Assembly (NCBI GenBank): GCA_026874595.1
Contig: CM049320.1
Span: 13,889,488 to 13,953,487 of the forward strand
Length of the DNA: 64,000 nucleotides
Reading direction: 5' to 3'
Origin: Sipunculus nudus
Taxonomy: Eukaryota > Annelida > Sipuncula > Golfingiida > Sipunculidae
The position numbers were made by a program, and so were the translations under genes. The notes under the pieces are model-generated. The model made no database searches. It was given only the letters and a program-made list of their open reading frames with translations, and was not told where the DNA came from. Each line of letters begins with the position of its first letter. Position 1 is the stretch's first letter. Positions 36,841 to 49,010 of the stretch are shown here, in pieces.

Positions 36841-39800
36841 GTTTCCTTTGATGGTCAACGTAACAAAGGTTTGAAAATCCTAGCCAGAAAGTTTATCAAT
36901 TGGGTGAATATTCTACTCACACAGCTCATGAAACACTAAAAATAAATGCTAAATGGTGACTGTCATATCCACGTTTGACACGAACAAGAGTAAGCACAAA
37001 CTCATCTAAGATAATGTTAATTTCCGTCTCTTACGTTGTCTTCTTTTAGTAGTTGCCATATTCCTTGCACTATCCCCCCCAGGCTTATGTTTGCTGCTGT
37101 TGGCCCTAGCCGTGCAAAGATCGACTTTAACAATACAACATTCGGAAAACCAGATACCTGTAGCAGTTATTGTTATCAGTGAGAATTTGGTTTATAAAGT
37201 CATTGTTGGTCATCTTTTTCCTAGTTTTGCCAGATGTCTCAATGCTAGATGCACAAAATGTACACTTTAGACGGCAGTCTTGGTCTGTATGGTGTGGCCG
37301 GTCAGGACCACGCTACCATCTCCGACGGGCCAGTACGAAAAGTTTAGACGGAGTCCTTTAAACTGACTAAACCCGTGTACACTCCTATATCTGCACCTAG
37401 AAATATCGTATACATGTATTTTTATTAGTTTATGTGTCCAGATAAACTATAAATGTATATCATGATTAATAGATCCATTATCATATATGTTTATACCTTA
37501 ACATGGGCGTTACTGTTGCACCGTGCCGTTTACCTAGACATATACAGATACCATAATATACAATTAAGAATCTACTGTTTGATGCGCTGTTTCGAGCTGT
37601 TTTTTGGCCCTCTCCTCAAACTTCTGTATTAGTACTTTTTTGACCGGCTTTGGCTTGGTAGCGATATTTCGCCCAAGACGGACTGGGTCATCTGGGAGCA
37701 GCTCGTTTTTCGCATCCAGACAGACATCCGAAAACTCTCGCTCCTCGACTATATCACACAGAAGGCCAGGGATATACCCATAGTCCTTTTGCACCTTGAC
37801 AGGGAGCACTGACCATTCAATTGATGCCTGCTGTAAGACTCCTTGTACCTGCATCACAGAAACAGCAACTAAAAAAAAAACATCCACTTGATGTTACGTA
37901 CGCTGTAATATAATTTACGACTAGAGTATGAAACATCTTGAACGTCTTTATATTTCAATATCATGTTATGCAGTATCAATTCTAAATGTCTTGTTATACC
38001 AGTGATACCAGGGGAGATTATTTGCGAAATTTTCGACACAGAAATATAAATAAATTTTAAGCAATTGCTCCGTATACGATGTAGCTAATTATAGACAGAT
38101 ACATGATTTAGTTAGGTGTGTAACCACCTGATGTTCAATTCTTGATCTCTTGTGATGGCTCGATCAGCTTGATAAGTCAACTGCAGCTATGATGATCCTC
38201 AGGGTATATCCCAAATATCTGGAAGAAAAGTTACAAATATATCTTCATCATAATAATGGCAGCGGTATGCAGAATTTATTAAGAAAAAATACAATGAATG
38301 AAAATTAATTAACTATTTAATACTTATATATAATTATTAATCTAATACATTAGATCAATAAAAAATTATTTTAAGTCCTACTTATTTTAAATTCATTTCA
38401 TATGCAATTTTTACCCATATTTGTCACGTAAGCTAGCAAAGATTAAAACATTACGCCCCACCTGTATGAATTTCTCTTAGAGCAATACATCAAAAGATGA
38501 CCATGGAAAAGTTCAAGCCAGCTTGTATGTCTAAAATAGGAGAAAGTCCATTAAGTGTGTTGGGTAAAAAGGGACACGACAAAACAATTGATCAAAGTCG
38601 ACAGTAGTGTTTAATGTTATGATTTCAAAAATGCAACTTGCTCATTAAACTAACCTGAAGTTTTTGATATTTCCTAGGATTGACAGTAAATGTTTATCCC
38701 ATGTCAGATCAGTATGGTGAGATTCTGGTGACATTTTGACTTACTCATGATCCAGGGTTTGTCCCTTACGTCATCAGCAATAGGCACCGGGTGAATATAT
38801 GTCTCTCTCGTATACCCATCTTGTTCAGCCAGGTACGCCGGTTGCAGACGTGATGGAGAACTGTGACCCACTGTTCCTGCAACCGACAAATCATGTCAAA
38901 ATTATACGTATAGAAGACAAATTGCTCACTATATATTCAGCATCGAATCTTCCAGCATTATTTCGGAATACGATTTTCAAAGGTAGAAGTAGAAATTTAC
39001 ATTCCATAAAGTTCATACTAGTAACTTGCTGATACAGTTTATATCCCTTACTTTAAGGCGTTCCTCATTTCCCTTGCAACGCATTGCACTGTGCCACAAA
39101 TGGTTCCTTATCGATGGTATCCATGGCAAAATGTCCATGCCTCCTTTCTCTCTGCCAGCCTGCAGTTGTAATTTAGACACATAGTATTGTGGTTGTCCGA
39201 AAGAGTCATAAGTGCAATGTTAATAAGCTAGCACACTGCAAACCCGTATATACACGAAAGCACACTATATATACAATGTGCAAGAGTATTTATTTTATGA
39301 CAGCGGTGTCAGTTCTAATTTTTATTAGACAGTTTATCTCGTCAGTAACTGTCTGTATCGTTGTTACACATGTAGAAATAGAAATATTTCAAATTACATT
39401 TAAAATAATATAGCAATCTTACAGCAATAAGCTTCTTTGTCAAGTTACTGACGTACCAGACATCAAACTGGTGAGTTTGTCTTTGAACCTTTCATCTTTT
39501 CCTGAAAACAAAATAAAGAACATCTTAATATTGAGTGAAAGTTTAGTTAACAGCAAGTTAGGTTACAGTGTCTGCTTTATATTATGATGATTTGTTCTGT
39601 TTCAGTAGGAGGTTTCTGTATAATCAGTAAAATCGATGTCAATAAAATATAATAAATTAAAAAATAGGTACGTGGGAATGGACACAGATTATATTTATTT
39701 GGACTTGATATTGCCGTGATACATGGACTTACTCATAGGAGCTTTGATCTGAACATGAGCATCGGTCAATATTTAATCGATCTGAACCCTCTTGGAGACC

Positions 39801-39966
39801 TGTGTGAATGTGTCAAGGAGACCATTTTTTCCATGTTCAGGCTCCGTCCCGATGCTTTGCGCACGTCCACAACATTAACTGCTACGACTTTCTTGGAGTC
39901 CTGGTCCATCAAAGAGTATGTACAACTGCGCATTGTGACCTGGGGAGTCGTTGCGGCCATCCCCTG

Positions 39967-40036
39967 CAGGGAAACTGCTTAATCCAGCTTGCCTGGTACT
40001 GTCTGGAAACAATTATGCAAAGGTTGCCCTGATGGC
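39967..40036. repeat. 70-bp inverted repeat arm (inserted copy)
   Basis: Inverted copy of 40264-40333 with 69 of 70 bases identical. It interrupts the coding order of the DDE-like gene just before its DGRNDSPGH motif. GCAGG occurs on both sides of the insert. Confidence 0.85.
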
Positions 40037-40263
40037 CCTGCATGCAGGTTTTTCCCTTAAAGAATTCATCCTGGATGTTTTCCTGGTGTGCCTTCACAGC
40101 ATGCAACACTGATAAAACTATATAATGCTATCTAAAATGCTGAAAATGAAGCGCCTGGTAAATAAATCACGCACTTAAACAATATTTTTCTCACTTTAAT
40201 TATAACACACATAGCCTAACTCGCCTGTAAAAATTACTTTCACCAACAAAGCCAAGGAATTTT

Positions 40264-40333
40264 GCCATCAGGGCAACCTTTGCATAATTGTTTCCAGACA
40301 GTACCAGGCAAGCTTGATTAAGCAGTTTCCCTG
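40264..40333. repeat. 70-bp inverted repeat arm (parental copy)
   Basis: Here the sequence is in its proper coding place, encoding part of LVLSGNNYAKVALMA on the minus strand. The spacer to the other arm is 227 bp. Confidence 0.85.
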
Positions 40334-40759
40334 AATACATTTTTTTAAAATATCGGCTGTGATGCCCATCTTACATTTCCAGGTGACTATACAAGACGCG
40401 AGGCACGGATCACCTGCTTGAATTCAAGATCGCCACCACATTTTCGGCAGGTCTCCCCAGTGGCAAGCTGAACCAACTCGACCAGGCTAGAGTTAAATGC
40501 AATGCATTTCTTGGCAGCCACGGCATCTGGGCAGGAGATATTCTTTGACCTGAGTGACGACAGTAAAGGCCAATTAATTACTTCATCTTTTGGGCACACC
40601 CAATCTGGGAAGTCATCAAATGACAGGCTGACGATGTCCTCGTCGGCAACCAGAGTATCCTTTCTGAAAAAAAAGACGTCAAATATGCTGTGAAGACAAT
40701 TTAAAGCAAGTAAAACCTTATATCGGATCCAAAATTGTACATACAATTGTTTTAATTAA

Positions 40760-41250
40760 ATTGGACACACGTTAACATGTAAATTGTACATTTGTTACCA
40801 TACATTAAAATACTATTACCAAGACACTGTAATTTGTTCTTCTAATACTGTCAACCCAGTCCCCATCTGCTTTGGTCTGACAGCAACAAGTGTTTTCTTA
40901 CATACGAAAAATGCAGCAGAGTAGGCATATGGTGTATGTGAAGCAATTGTTATGTGCTAACTACATATTTTATCTTTAATATTTCAACTGCAATATTAAG
41001 TTAAAGTAATTAATTGGACACTATTGTTATTTGAAGTGGATATATTTTAACTTTGAATGCCTCCATTTTTTTCATTACCTGAAGGCTGGTACAGATCCTT
41101 CAACTTTGGGCGTTGACGTTACTGGAACATGGCCCGATAGTGATACCCCAGTCACAAATGGGAGTACAACTGTGACCGTGACTTTTTGGGACGTACAACT
41201 CAGGACAATCTATAAAAATAAAATACAAAATTAATGAATTGACATCCACA
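40760..41250. other. No recognisable gene
   Basis: AT-rich. A plus-strand frame at 41031-41234 has no family signal. Confidence 0.4.
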
Positions 41251-41736
41251 GTATGATACAGGGTTGGGTTTTAGGCTGCCCAAAACCTGTTTTTGGCAGG
41301 GCAGAGCCGAAAACCTGCCTAAAACTGCCTAAAATAGGTTATAACCTGCCTAAAACTGCCGATAACTGCCTAAAACTTAAGTACCCCTCTGCCGTTGAGA
41401 TGTTTTTTTTATTATACTAAGCTAAATATATAAAAGAAACATGCTTAACAAATTAAAAGTGAGAAACATGTAATAAAAACTAGTAAATCATGTAAGGAAA
41501 AACATCACAACATCTTTTTTCCAAGTTAAGTCCATGTTTAGTTCATTGTTTTTACAAGTCCAAAGCTACCTTCCACTGCAACATGCAATAGCAACACACA
41601 AGTTTGCTGGCACTCTCCACATCAAGCATATCAAATTAAAATTGAGAAACATTTTAATTCAAATCTGTAAATCATGTTAGAAAATCACCACAACATCATT
41701 TTGTCCATGTAAAGTCCATGAACAGTTAACTGCTTT

Positions 41737-43905
41737 TTACCATTCCAAAGGTGCCTTCCCACGCAACATGCGATAGCAAAACACAAGTTTGCTGGCTCTC
41801 TCCACACCAAGCCTGTTTCTTATTTTATTGTGAATTAAGCTGAAAGTACTGAACACTCTTTCAATTGATGCAGAAGATGCTGGTGAAGTTGTAAGTCTCC
41901 CTGCCAGATCAGAAAAATCTGGGTTTACACCATACAGAGTAACACCTTTCCACCAGGTGCTTGGAGAGATTCTTGCTGCTTCTTCGTTGAAGAATGAACT
42001 CGGAAATGGAGTAGCCTTCACCTCAGAGTTGATGAGTGTGCTAATGAAGGCAGGGTCACGCTTCATGAGCCAGTTGGTCACACTTTCTCGCTGCTCTGTA
42101 CTGAGCTTCTCCCCCCTATACGAAGGATGCAACATATATGCTGCAAGGTGCTCCACTGTGATGGCATCTTTAAACCTCTTGCGGACAGTCTTCTCATGGG
42201 GCCGAAGCACAGGATCAGACAGGAGGCCCAGCCAAGAATTACAAGCATCAGCTAATGATGAACTGTCTCTCTGACACCTGTCCAAAGCACAGGCAATGGG
42301 CTGAAGCTGTTCAACAAGGTCCATAGCATTTTTACACAGAGAGTAGTCCATCACCTTTGTAACTACAGCACTGTCAAACGACATATCCTTCTCATGCTCT
42401 TGTATGATCCGCTGGTAGTAACACCTATTGTTGATGAAACTCCTGATACTATCAAGTTCACTGTTCCATCTTGTGTCACCAGGTAGGACAGGCTTCTTAC
42501 CACCCTTCTCGCTGAGCCAAGCTTGAGTTTTGTGGTGGTTCCTGAAGTATTTTTGTACCATAGTGATATGTTTTGTAATGCTTGAAGGGGTACAGTCTCT
42601 GCCGAGCAGTTGGAGCCAGTGTGCGGAGCATCCATAAACAAGGAGATCAGGGTTGTCTTTGGCCATTTCATTGCTCATCTTCTCCATTGACTTGGCATTG
42701 TCAGTCACAACACTCTTTACCTTACAGTTATACTCCAACTCTGCTTTTTGGATGGACTGTTCACTCAGTAACTTGCAGTTTTCTGCAGTCTTTGTCATAG
42801 AGCCTGTGTCACAGCTGTCAAGGAAGTACACCTTCTCCTCTATCTGTAAGCAAGATGCAATGACTGGTTCGTTGTGAATATTAGACCAGCCATCTTCTAC
42901 CAAAGTAGCCGTCTTACCACTCAGCGCCTCTTTCTTCCACATTTAAGTTCACCATACACCTTATCCAGCAGACCATCAGCTATATGCTTCCGGTTTGGGG
43001 GAATATATCCTGGCCGAAGTAAGGAACACACTTTGATCCACTGTGGATGATCAGCGAGGCTGAATGGGAGGTTACACGCATAAAAGAGCCTGGCAATCTC
43101 AAGATCAATAGATGTTTTTAAAGCAGGAGATGTTTTTGTAAAGTGAGTACCAATTTGGGGCTGAGAGCTGGAGGAATTCACAGCATGCCGCTTGGCAGCT
43201 GGGCTGTGGGGATCTTCCAAAGGACACTTGAGCAGTAGTTGTTGAACTAACTGGTGATGTAGATGAAACAGCAGTCACAGGCATGTGGCCCTGAAATTAA
43301 ATATACAGAGATCCTGTTTATATAATTAAAAAATAAAAAAAAATATCTGACAGCAGTACAAAACTTCACATGTATCACTAATAATGTAAAGTTGTTATTA
43401 AATGTCACACACACATGCACAAATACACACACACACGCACACATATATATATATATATACATATGGCTTAGGTTCAAATGCTAATGCATTTGCATGTATA
43501 TGTGGTTATAATGTTACAGTCTTGATATTAGGGGGCAAGGTAGAGTTCAAGTGGAAATGCATTTTTAAGTGCATTTGCTAACTTATAATGTATTTGCATA
43601 TAGGATAATATTTAAGTCGCTTTCATTTACATTTGGTGTTTTTCAAACATTAGAAGTTGTATTTATATGCATCATGCTGTATTTCAAGCACACTGAAATG
43701 AAACAAGAGAAAAAAATGTACAATTTACCTGCTCAATAGGCTTGTCAGGCATGCACATTTCCCAATGCTTCTTCATCCTTGCTGCTTTTGGAGAGTTCAT
43801 TTCATGTCCACATGAAACACACTTGGCCACTATTTTGCCATCCTTTTTGGCTCGCACAAAGTGCTCCCAGATCATGTTCTGGGGCCTCCCACCCTTGCAT
43901 GCCAT
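41737..43905 (-). pseudogene. hAT transposase with BED zinc finger, frameshifted
   Basis: Exon 1 (43905-43729) starts MACKGGRPQNM and holds a BED finger, C-x2-C-x14-H-x3-C, ending at a GAGCAG|GTAAAT donor. An acceptor TTTCAG at 43291 opens a serine/threonine-rich stretch. The frame then slips near 43220 into SPAAKRHAV...WIKVCSLLRPGYIP, running to 42921. It slips again near 42940 into a 401-codon frame with LVEDGWSN (Asp 17), VVTDN (Asp 81), GCSAHWL (Cys 105, His 108) and the C-terminal dimerisation motif SSASIERVFSTF. These are the hAT core landmarks. Two apparent single-base slips make this copy probably non-autonomous unless they are sequencing errors or unrecognised splicing. The product would cut and paste the 41259-44714 element in the nucleus. 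Confidence 0.9.
43436..43459. repeat. (CA)n/(TA)n microsatellite
   Basis: Alternating CACACA then TATATA inside the hAT intron. Confidence 0.8.
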
Positions 43906-44722
43906 TATGGAATTAAGTTACAAGTACAATTTTACTGATAATTTAGGTACAAACATACAGCAGTGATGCTAATGCAAGAATGACCATACCGTACACTTAG
44001 GACACCATATATTTATAATCACTAGGGGGCCAGGTACAACCTTGGGGTCTGAGAAACCCATACTACAGGGCTGGGGCTCTGACTGCATTACTCAGTCAAT
44101 AATAAGTTTAACTCAAGAAAGGGTTTCCTGCACAGAAACCAACTGTGCATCATGCTAGTCATGCATGGATTTCACATTAACTTCTACAAGGAAAACAGTG
44201 AGGCTGTGGGATATGACCACATCACCCTCAGACACCCTGATTAATAGGAATCGCTCTACTCAGCGTGGTCTTCCCAATCAGATACCTATCCTTAGCAGAG
44301 GGGCTATTACATCATTAATAGTTGGCTAGTAGGGCATGGAGCATGGATGACTCCATAAACATACATCCATTTGGAAACCCAATGGGTCTTGATAAGGATA
44401 TTACCTGGGCCAAGGAAACCTAACAAAGACATGGTCGCCTGCTCATGAGTCTACAGGCTCAGAGAAGACAGGATGCCAACAGGAAACCATGCATCACTAA
44501 TACCTGAAACCTTCCAGCAGCCCAGCAAAGCCTTATGACTGCATCACCCCAGCCATTTTGGTAGTTAGACAAATGTATGTCATAAATTTAAACAAAAATA
44601 GGTTTTAGGCACTTTTGTGCCTAAAACCTGCCTAAAACCTGTTTTAGGCGGGGCAGTTTTAACCAGGTTATAACCTATGGTTAAAACCAACGTGCCTAAA
44701 ACTTGCCAACCCTGGTATGATA

Positions 44723-45163
44723 GCGTCCATTTCATGGTGTGGAATAATTATAATACTTAATTTCTTGTGTCACTCTTATCAGACTTGTCCAGACAACGTT
44801 TAAAAGGCATGCAAGCAAGTCATCGATATCATAATTGATCCTACAAATTATTTGTACCCTGTCAGACGTACAAAACCAGTAGATTCTCTTTGTTAAATAC
44901 ATGCAGTTTATTCAGCCGAGGCCAAAACTCGTTGACCACCAAAACAGATGGGTAGACCTTGCTAACCCCACACAATACTGCTCACAAAATACTGTATGCT
45001 TCAAAAACACGCCTTGTTCAGTCGAGCTGCTATGCCGAAGCAGAAAGCTAGTGGCTAGCTTTTCTGGCTGTTATCAGCTGAAATCTTGGTTGTTGACAGA
45101 TAATGGCATGTCACCGTGTCTGGTATTTCAGCTCAATGAAATGGACACCTCTCTGTAGGGCCA
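44723..45163. other. Gap between hAT and Harbinger elements
   Basis: A plus-strand frame at 44901-45158 has no recognisable family. Nothing else is seen. Confidence 0.4.
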
Positions 45164-45166
45164 TTA

Positions 45167-45533
45167 GGGTGCTTTTCCATGTGCGCGGCAGAAACTGCCG
45201 CGCGTCAAACGCAAGCGTTTGCCGCATGGCCAGTCCTTTTCCATGTGAGCGTTATTTATGCGTTTGCCGCGCGGCAATCGCAAGCCTTCCTTACACAGCT
45301 GAATGGACTTAACCATACATGTATGGGGAAACCCCACATGTGACGTCAATTAGGCGGAATTCCCATGCGTTTGCTGCACGGCAAACGCATAAATCCATGC
45401 TGGATCCCAAAACTGACGCGTGTGTTTGCCGCGCGGCAATCGCATATACATGGAAATAGCACATGACTTTTTAACTGGTTGGATTTTCGCCGCGCGGCAA
45501 ACGCTTGCAAAACGCGTACATGGAAAAGAACCC
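45167..45533. mobile_element. Harbinger-type MITE, copy A
   Basis: 367 bp with TIRs GGGTGCTTTTCCATGT and ACATGGAAAAGAACCC. It is flanked by TTA at 45164-45166 and TAA at 45534-45536. It is full of the palindrome GCCGCGCGGC and TTTGCCGCGCGGCAA variants. Same orientation as copy B at 49273-49642, and directly abutting the Harbinger element. Confidence 0.85.
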
Positions 45534-45671
45534 TAAAGCTACGTTTCCATATGCGCAGACACGGAGGCGGACGCGAGCGCGGCAGGCGACCAAGTCGCCC
45601 CATGCGTTTCCATATAAGCGGTGCGGTGCGCGTTTGTCAGTCTTTTATGCTGCAACACATTTGGTGAAACC

Positions 45672-47775
45672 ATGGCTCAGAGCTCGAATATTTTGGAGTG
45701 TATTGAGGAGGATGAAGAAGAATTGATAATTATACTGACTGCCTACCAGTTAATGAAGAAACGAAAGAAATCAAGAAGGGTACATCGTTGGTGGGTACAC
45801 CGAATATTGCGACAAAGATATGTTCATGGCACATTCTACCATCTCATACAAGAGCTGCATACGGACGGAGAAATGTTTCAGAGCTACTTTAGGTTGAGCA
45901 GAGAACAGTTTGCCCAAGTGTTGTTCCTGGTGGAGGCCGACCTTATGAAACACTGCAGGAGCCGAGAGCCCATTTGTGCAAGACAGAGACTCGCCATCTG
46001 TTTGAGGTAATTGTATGCTAAAATGGACTAATATGCTAAAATAACATATGACACATAAGATTTATTATAGATAATAATAAAAGAATTAATCAGTAGTTAA
46101 AAGAGTGTCTTTGATTAAACAAGAACAAGGAAAGAATACAAAACTCTATACATAAAGTAGATATCAGTAGTTTTCTTAATTTCAAAGTTACATGGAGTTG
46201 GCTACACTGAATGCGTTCGCAAGAAGGTCCGACGTTGATGATGATGAAGTCCACTGAAGCCACTGAGGGGTTGGGGTAAGCTGCGCATTGTTATGACTGT
46301 TGTGACTGCTGAACATTTACATGTGTAAAACTCGGCTGGTGTGACAAACCCTGGGTATATGTTTGTTTCCATGGTAATGGTGTTATTGGCGTTGGTGGCA
46401 TATTTTGGTTTTCGGCATTAAAGAATAGTTGTGAAATTTGTAGTTGAAGGTATGACTTTGTTTGGGGTTCCAGTTTCTTCATTCTTATGGCACAACTTTC
46501 AAAGAAGGCTTCCTCTGCACTTCTCTCGGGGTTTTCTACTGACAGCTTTCTTGTTTGCTCTTCCCTTCGTCTCTGGTGTTCTCTTATTAGTTCTGTTAAA
46601 GCCGCCTCCATTTGATCCCCTTTCCTGCTCTCCACGTGTTTCCTCTTTGTGCCCCTTTTTCCTCCGCTGCTTGAGGGTACTGGAGTTTCTGGATTTAGGG
46701 CCGGCGATGCTGGTCGTGATTTTTCCTGATCGAGTGCGTCCGGCGAAAGGACACTTGACCTGAAAATATAATTGTGATCTCTTGTATATACACAAATGTA
46801 CATTAATGTATATACCAATATAAAACATGCATTATATATTATATTTCTATATAATTTATAACTTTACATATATAATTAAATTTATCATGCATACCGCTAT
46901 CTTACAGGTTTCTTGCGACAGGAGAATCGTTTCACTCCCTTTCCTTCAGTTATCGAGTTGGAATCACTACAGTTGCCAACGTTGTAGGCGAAGTATGCAA
47001 GGTACTGTGGAATCGAATGGCAAATCTGTATATGCCTTAACCAAAAGACAGTGAAGATTGGAAATTGATAGCTGCTAATTTTTCAGAGAAATGGCAATTT
47101 CCTCACTGCCTCGGGGCAATAGATGGTAAGCACGTGTTAATGAAAGCTCCATGGAATTCTGGTTCACTGTATTACAACTACAAAGGGACGTTTTCAACTG
47201 TTCTCATGGCACTGGTTGATGCAAATCTGAAGTTCATAGCCATAGATGTGGGCGCATATGGCCGCAGTAGTGACGGAGACGTATTTTCACACTCCAATCT
47301 TGGGAAGGCTATGGCTGAAAATACTTTGAATTTTCCCATGGATGAACCTCTACCACAAGGGGAACATTTAGGCCCTGTACCATATGTTGTAGTGGGAGAT
47401 GAGGCGTTTCCTCTTCAGAAACATATCATGAGACCCTTTCCAGGAAGGGCTTGTTCATTAGAAGAGAAAATCTTTAACTACAGACTGTCAAGGGCTCGAA
47501 GAATCGTGGAAAATGCTTTTGGCATTTTGTCAGCCAGATGGAGGGTATATCACACCAAAATGGCAGTGCATCCCAAGAAGATGAATGATATAGTGAAGGC
47601 CACCTACGTTCTGCATAATATGTTGCAGCTGCAAACCACACCCGCACAAGTGACAACTTTATTGCAGATTGCAGGAGAGATACAAAATGAAGGCCTGCAG
47701 GAATTCGCCAGTGTAGGCAATAGGGCAGGAAAGGATGCCATTGAAATAAGAAATCTATTCAAGGAATACTTTTGA
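45672..47775 (+). pseudogene. Harbinger DDE transposase, intron-split, one nonsense codon
   Basis: CDS is 45672-46006 joined to 46908-47775 (400 codons). The start ATG (MAQSSN) fits. The donor is GAG|GTAATT at 46007, and the acceptor is CTTACAG ending at 46907. The junction restores LAICLRFLATGESFHSLSFS, the conserved helix-turn-helix region of the family. The DDE nuclease has Asp 184 (GAIDGKHV), Asp 276 (GDEAFPL) and Glu 313 (RRIVENAFGIL), all present. Codon 156 is TAA (47038-47040), between LYMP and PKDSEDWK, so the full protein cannot be made without readthrough or correction. Everything else is open. The protein would act with the MADF partner to excise elements at TWA sites; that role is inferred from known Harbinger biology. 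Confidence 0.92.
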
Positions 47776-48764
47776 AATATTGCACCAGTGCCGTGGCAGG
47801 ATGCTCATGTGAGAAAAGGTTTATTTAATACCTCTCCGTTGAATGGTCAGTATCCTCGTCTGAATCGCTCAGATCCTTTGGAGGTTCCACGGGTGGCACG
47901 TTGCTCTCGGTACTGAAAATGAAGTTCCCAGTGTTACTAAACAATGATTATTGCCACTGTTCTGTTCCCACCTATAATCACAATAGTAATGATTAAGTAT
48001 AATGTAAAACTGAATTCAACATTATTAAATAAAACTTCTATGATTAATGTGGTTTTTTTTTGGAAATAAAGGTTTATATAAGGCGTTAGCTTTAACTGCT
48101 CTCTTCAACAAATGGATCCAGGAAGCACATCATATCAAAATATTGCCACTTCTTGATCCTCTCAGCAGCTTGTCCGCTCTTTCTGGACTTAAGCTCCCGT
48201 CTTTTTTTCACATACATGTCTCGGAGGTTTTTCCATCTTTTCCGCAGTTCGGCCCCTGGAAATAATATCCCGGTGTAAAGTGTGCAGAAAAATTTCTGGC
48301 CTTATCAACGTGCTCATGTATTTTTTTATTTTCAAAAATTATTTGCAAATGCGACATGTATATGACCAGCATAATTCTTTTTCCAAACACATATAACATA
48401 TTCTAAAAGCTTTATAAATCTCTATACATACGAACAGGTGGAGAATAGCGTATAATTAGTAGATATTGTTGCCGGATGCTGTATGATAATGTAATTAATC
48501 CCGGTGACCCCTTGCATTGCTGGCATGGGTGCAACTTTCACATGAAAATTCCTCAGTTAACCCAGATAACAGAGAGGTGACAGATATAAGCAACACAGAC
48601 CCCTCAGCACAGTTCTCGCCATAATATTAACACTTAAAATCTACAATTATAAGCTATCTTGTTAAAATTTACTGCCGAATGGCCGGAGCATGCTACATTT
48701 CAGCACAGGTATTAACAAGGCTGGCTATAAACGATAATTTTAGAAGCAATGAGTATGAGAAACG

Positions 48765-48820
<56 letters not shown>

Positions 48821-49010
48821 GTGTGTGTAACATGTATATAATTTGTAACTCACCATTTAAGTCTTCCCTGTCCATAACTTCAGCGATACTCTGCCAAACA
48901 TTTCCAACGACTTTGGCATCTTTGTGGTCGGGGGATGTAGCATCATATAAACAAGAATTCTTCCTAACAAGCTCAATTAGTCTCTCCACTTCACCTTCGT
49001 TCAGTGCTGT
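46291..49010 (-). CDS. Harbinger partner protein, MADF and BESS domains
   Basis: Minus-strand exons. About 49010-48854 ends DLNG at an AATG|GTGAGT donor and holds the MADF start (RLIELVRKNSCLYDATSPD, WQSIAEVM). 48255 to about 48098 follows a TTTCCAG acceptor and holds the MADF end (LRKRWKNLRDMYVKKRREL, WQYFDMMCFLDPF). 47912-47832 is an acidic exon (PPKDLSDSDEDTDHSTE). 46759-46291 holds a basic stretch and a BESS-like motif (FFESCAIRMKKLEPQTKSYL), then the stop. MADF is a Myb/SANT-like DNA-binding fold, and BESS mediates protein contacts. The last exon lies inside the transposase intron on the opposite strand. The donor after the second exon is not clean, and no ATG is visible at the 5' end, so this copy may be damaged. 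Confidence 0.8.
48770..48828. repeat. (CT)n then (TA)n microsatellite
   Basis: Uninterrupted CT repeats from about 48772 to 48802, followed by TA and GTGTGT. It lies inside the MADF gene intron. Confidence 0.9.

Larger units (their letters stand above)
37564..40690 (-). pseudogene. DDE-like transposase gene, multi-block, decayed
   Basis: Minus-strand blocks in order. 40690-40392: after a TTTTCAG-type acceptor, an acidic N-terminal piece with DFPDWVCPKDEVINWPLLSS and CRKCGGDLEFKQ. 40310-40210: LVLSGNNYAKVALMAKFLGF. 40105-40040: VKAHQENIQDEFFKGKT. 39959-39840: DGRNDSPGHNAQ, then after a slip CTYSLMDQDSKKVVAVNVVD. About 39490-39440: FDVWYVSNLTKKLIA. 39160-39060: LPWIPSIRNHLWHSAMRCKG. 38860-38740: DDVRDKPWIMSK. 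37830-37567: YGYIPGLLCDIVEEREFSDV to the stop. The motifs place it in the same broad DDE-like superfamily as 16310-17960 and 50741-53210, but as a distinct lineage with no THAP domain seen. Frameshifts and a 70-bp inverted insertion break it. Confidence 0.65.
41259..44714 (-). mobile_element. Complete hAT DNA transposon
   Basis: The termini are CAGGGTTGG at the left and CCAACCCTG at the right (imperfect TIRs with a shared TTTTAGGC inside). They are flanked by a perfect 8-bp duplication GTATGATA at 41251-41258 and 44715-44722. Both subterminal regions are dense in GCCTAAAAC/CCTAAAACCTG motifs in both orientations, typical of hAT transposase-binding arrays. Length is 3,456 bp. It carries one minus-strand transposase gene. 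Confidence 0.95.

Noticed and set aside
41957-42274. Plus-strand ORF inside the hAT gene
   Set aside because: Antisense shadow of the 401-codon transposase frame.
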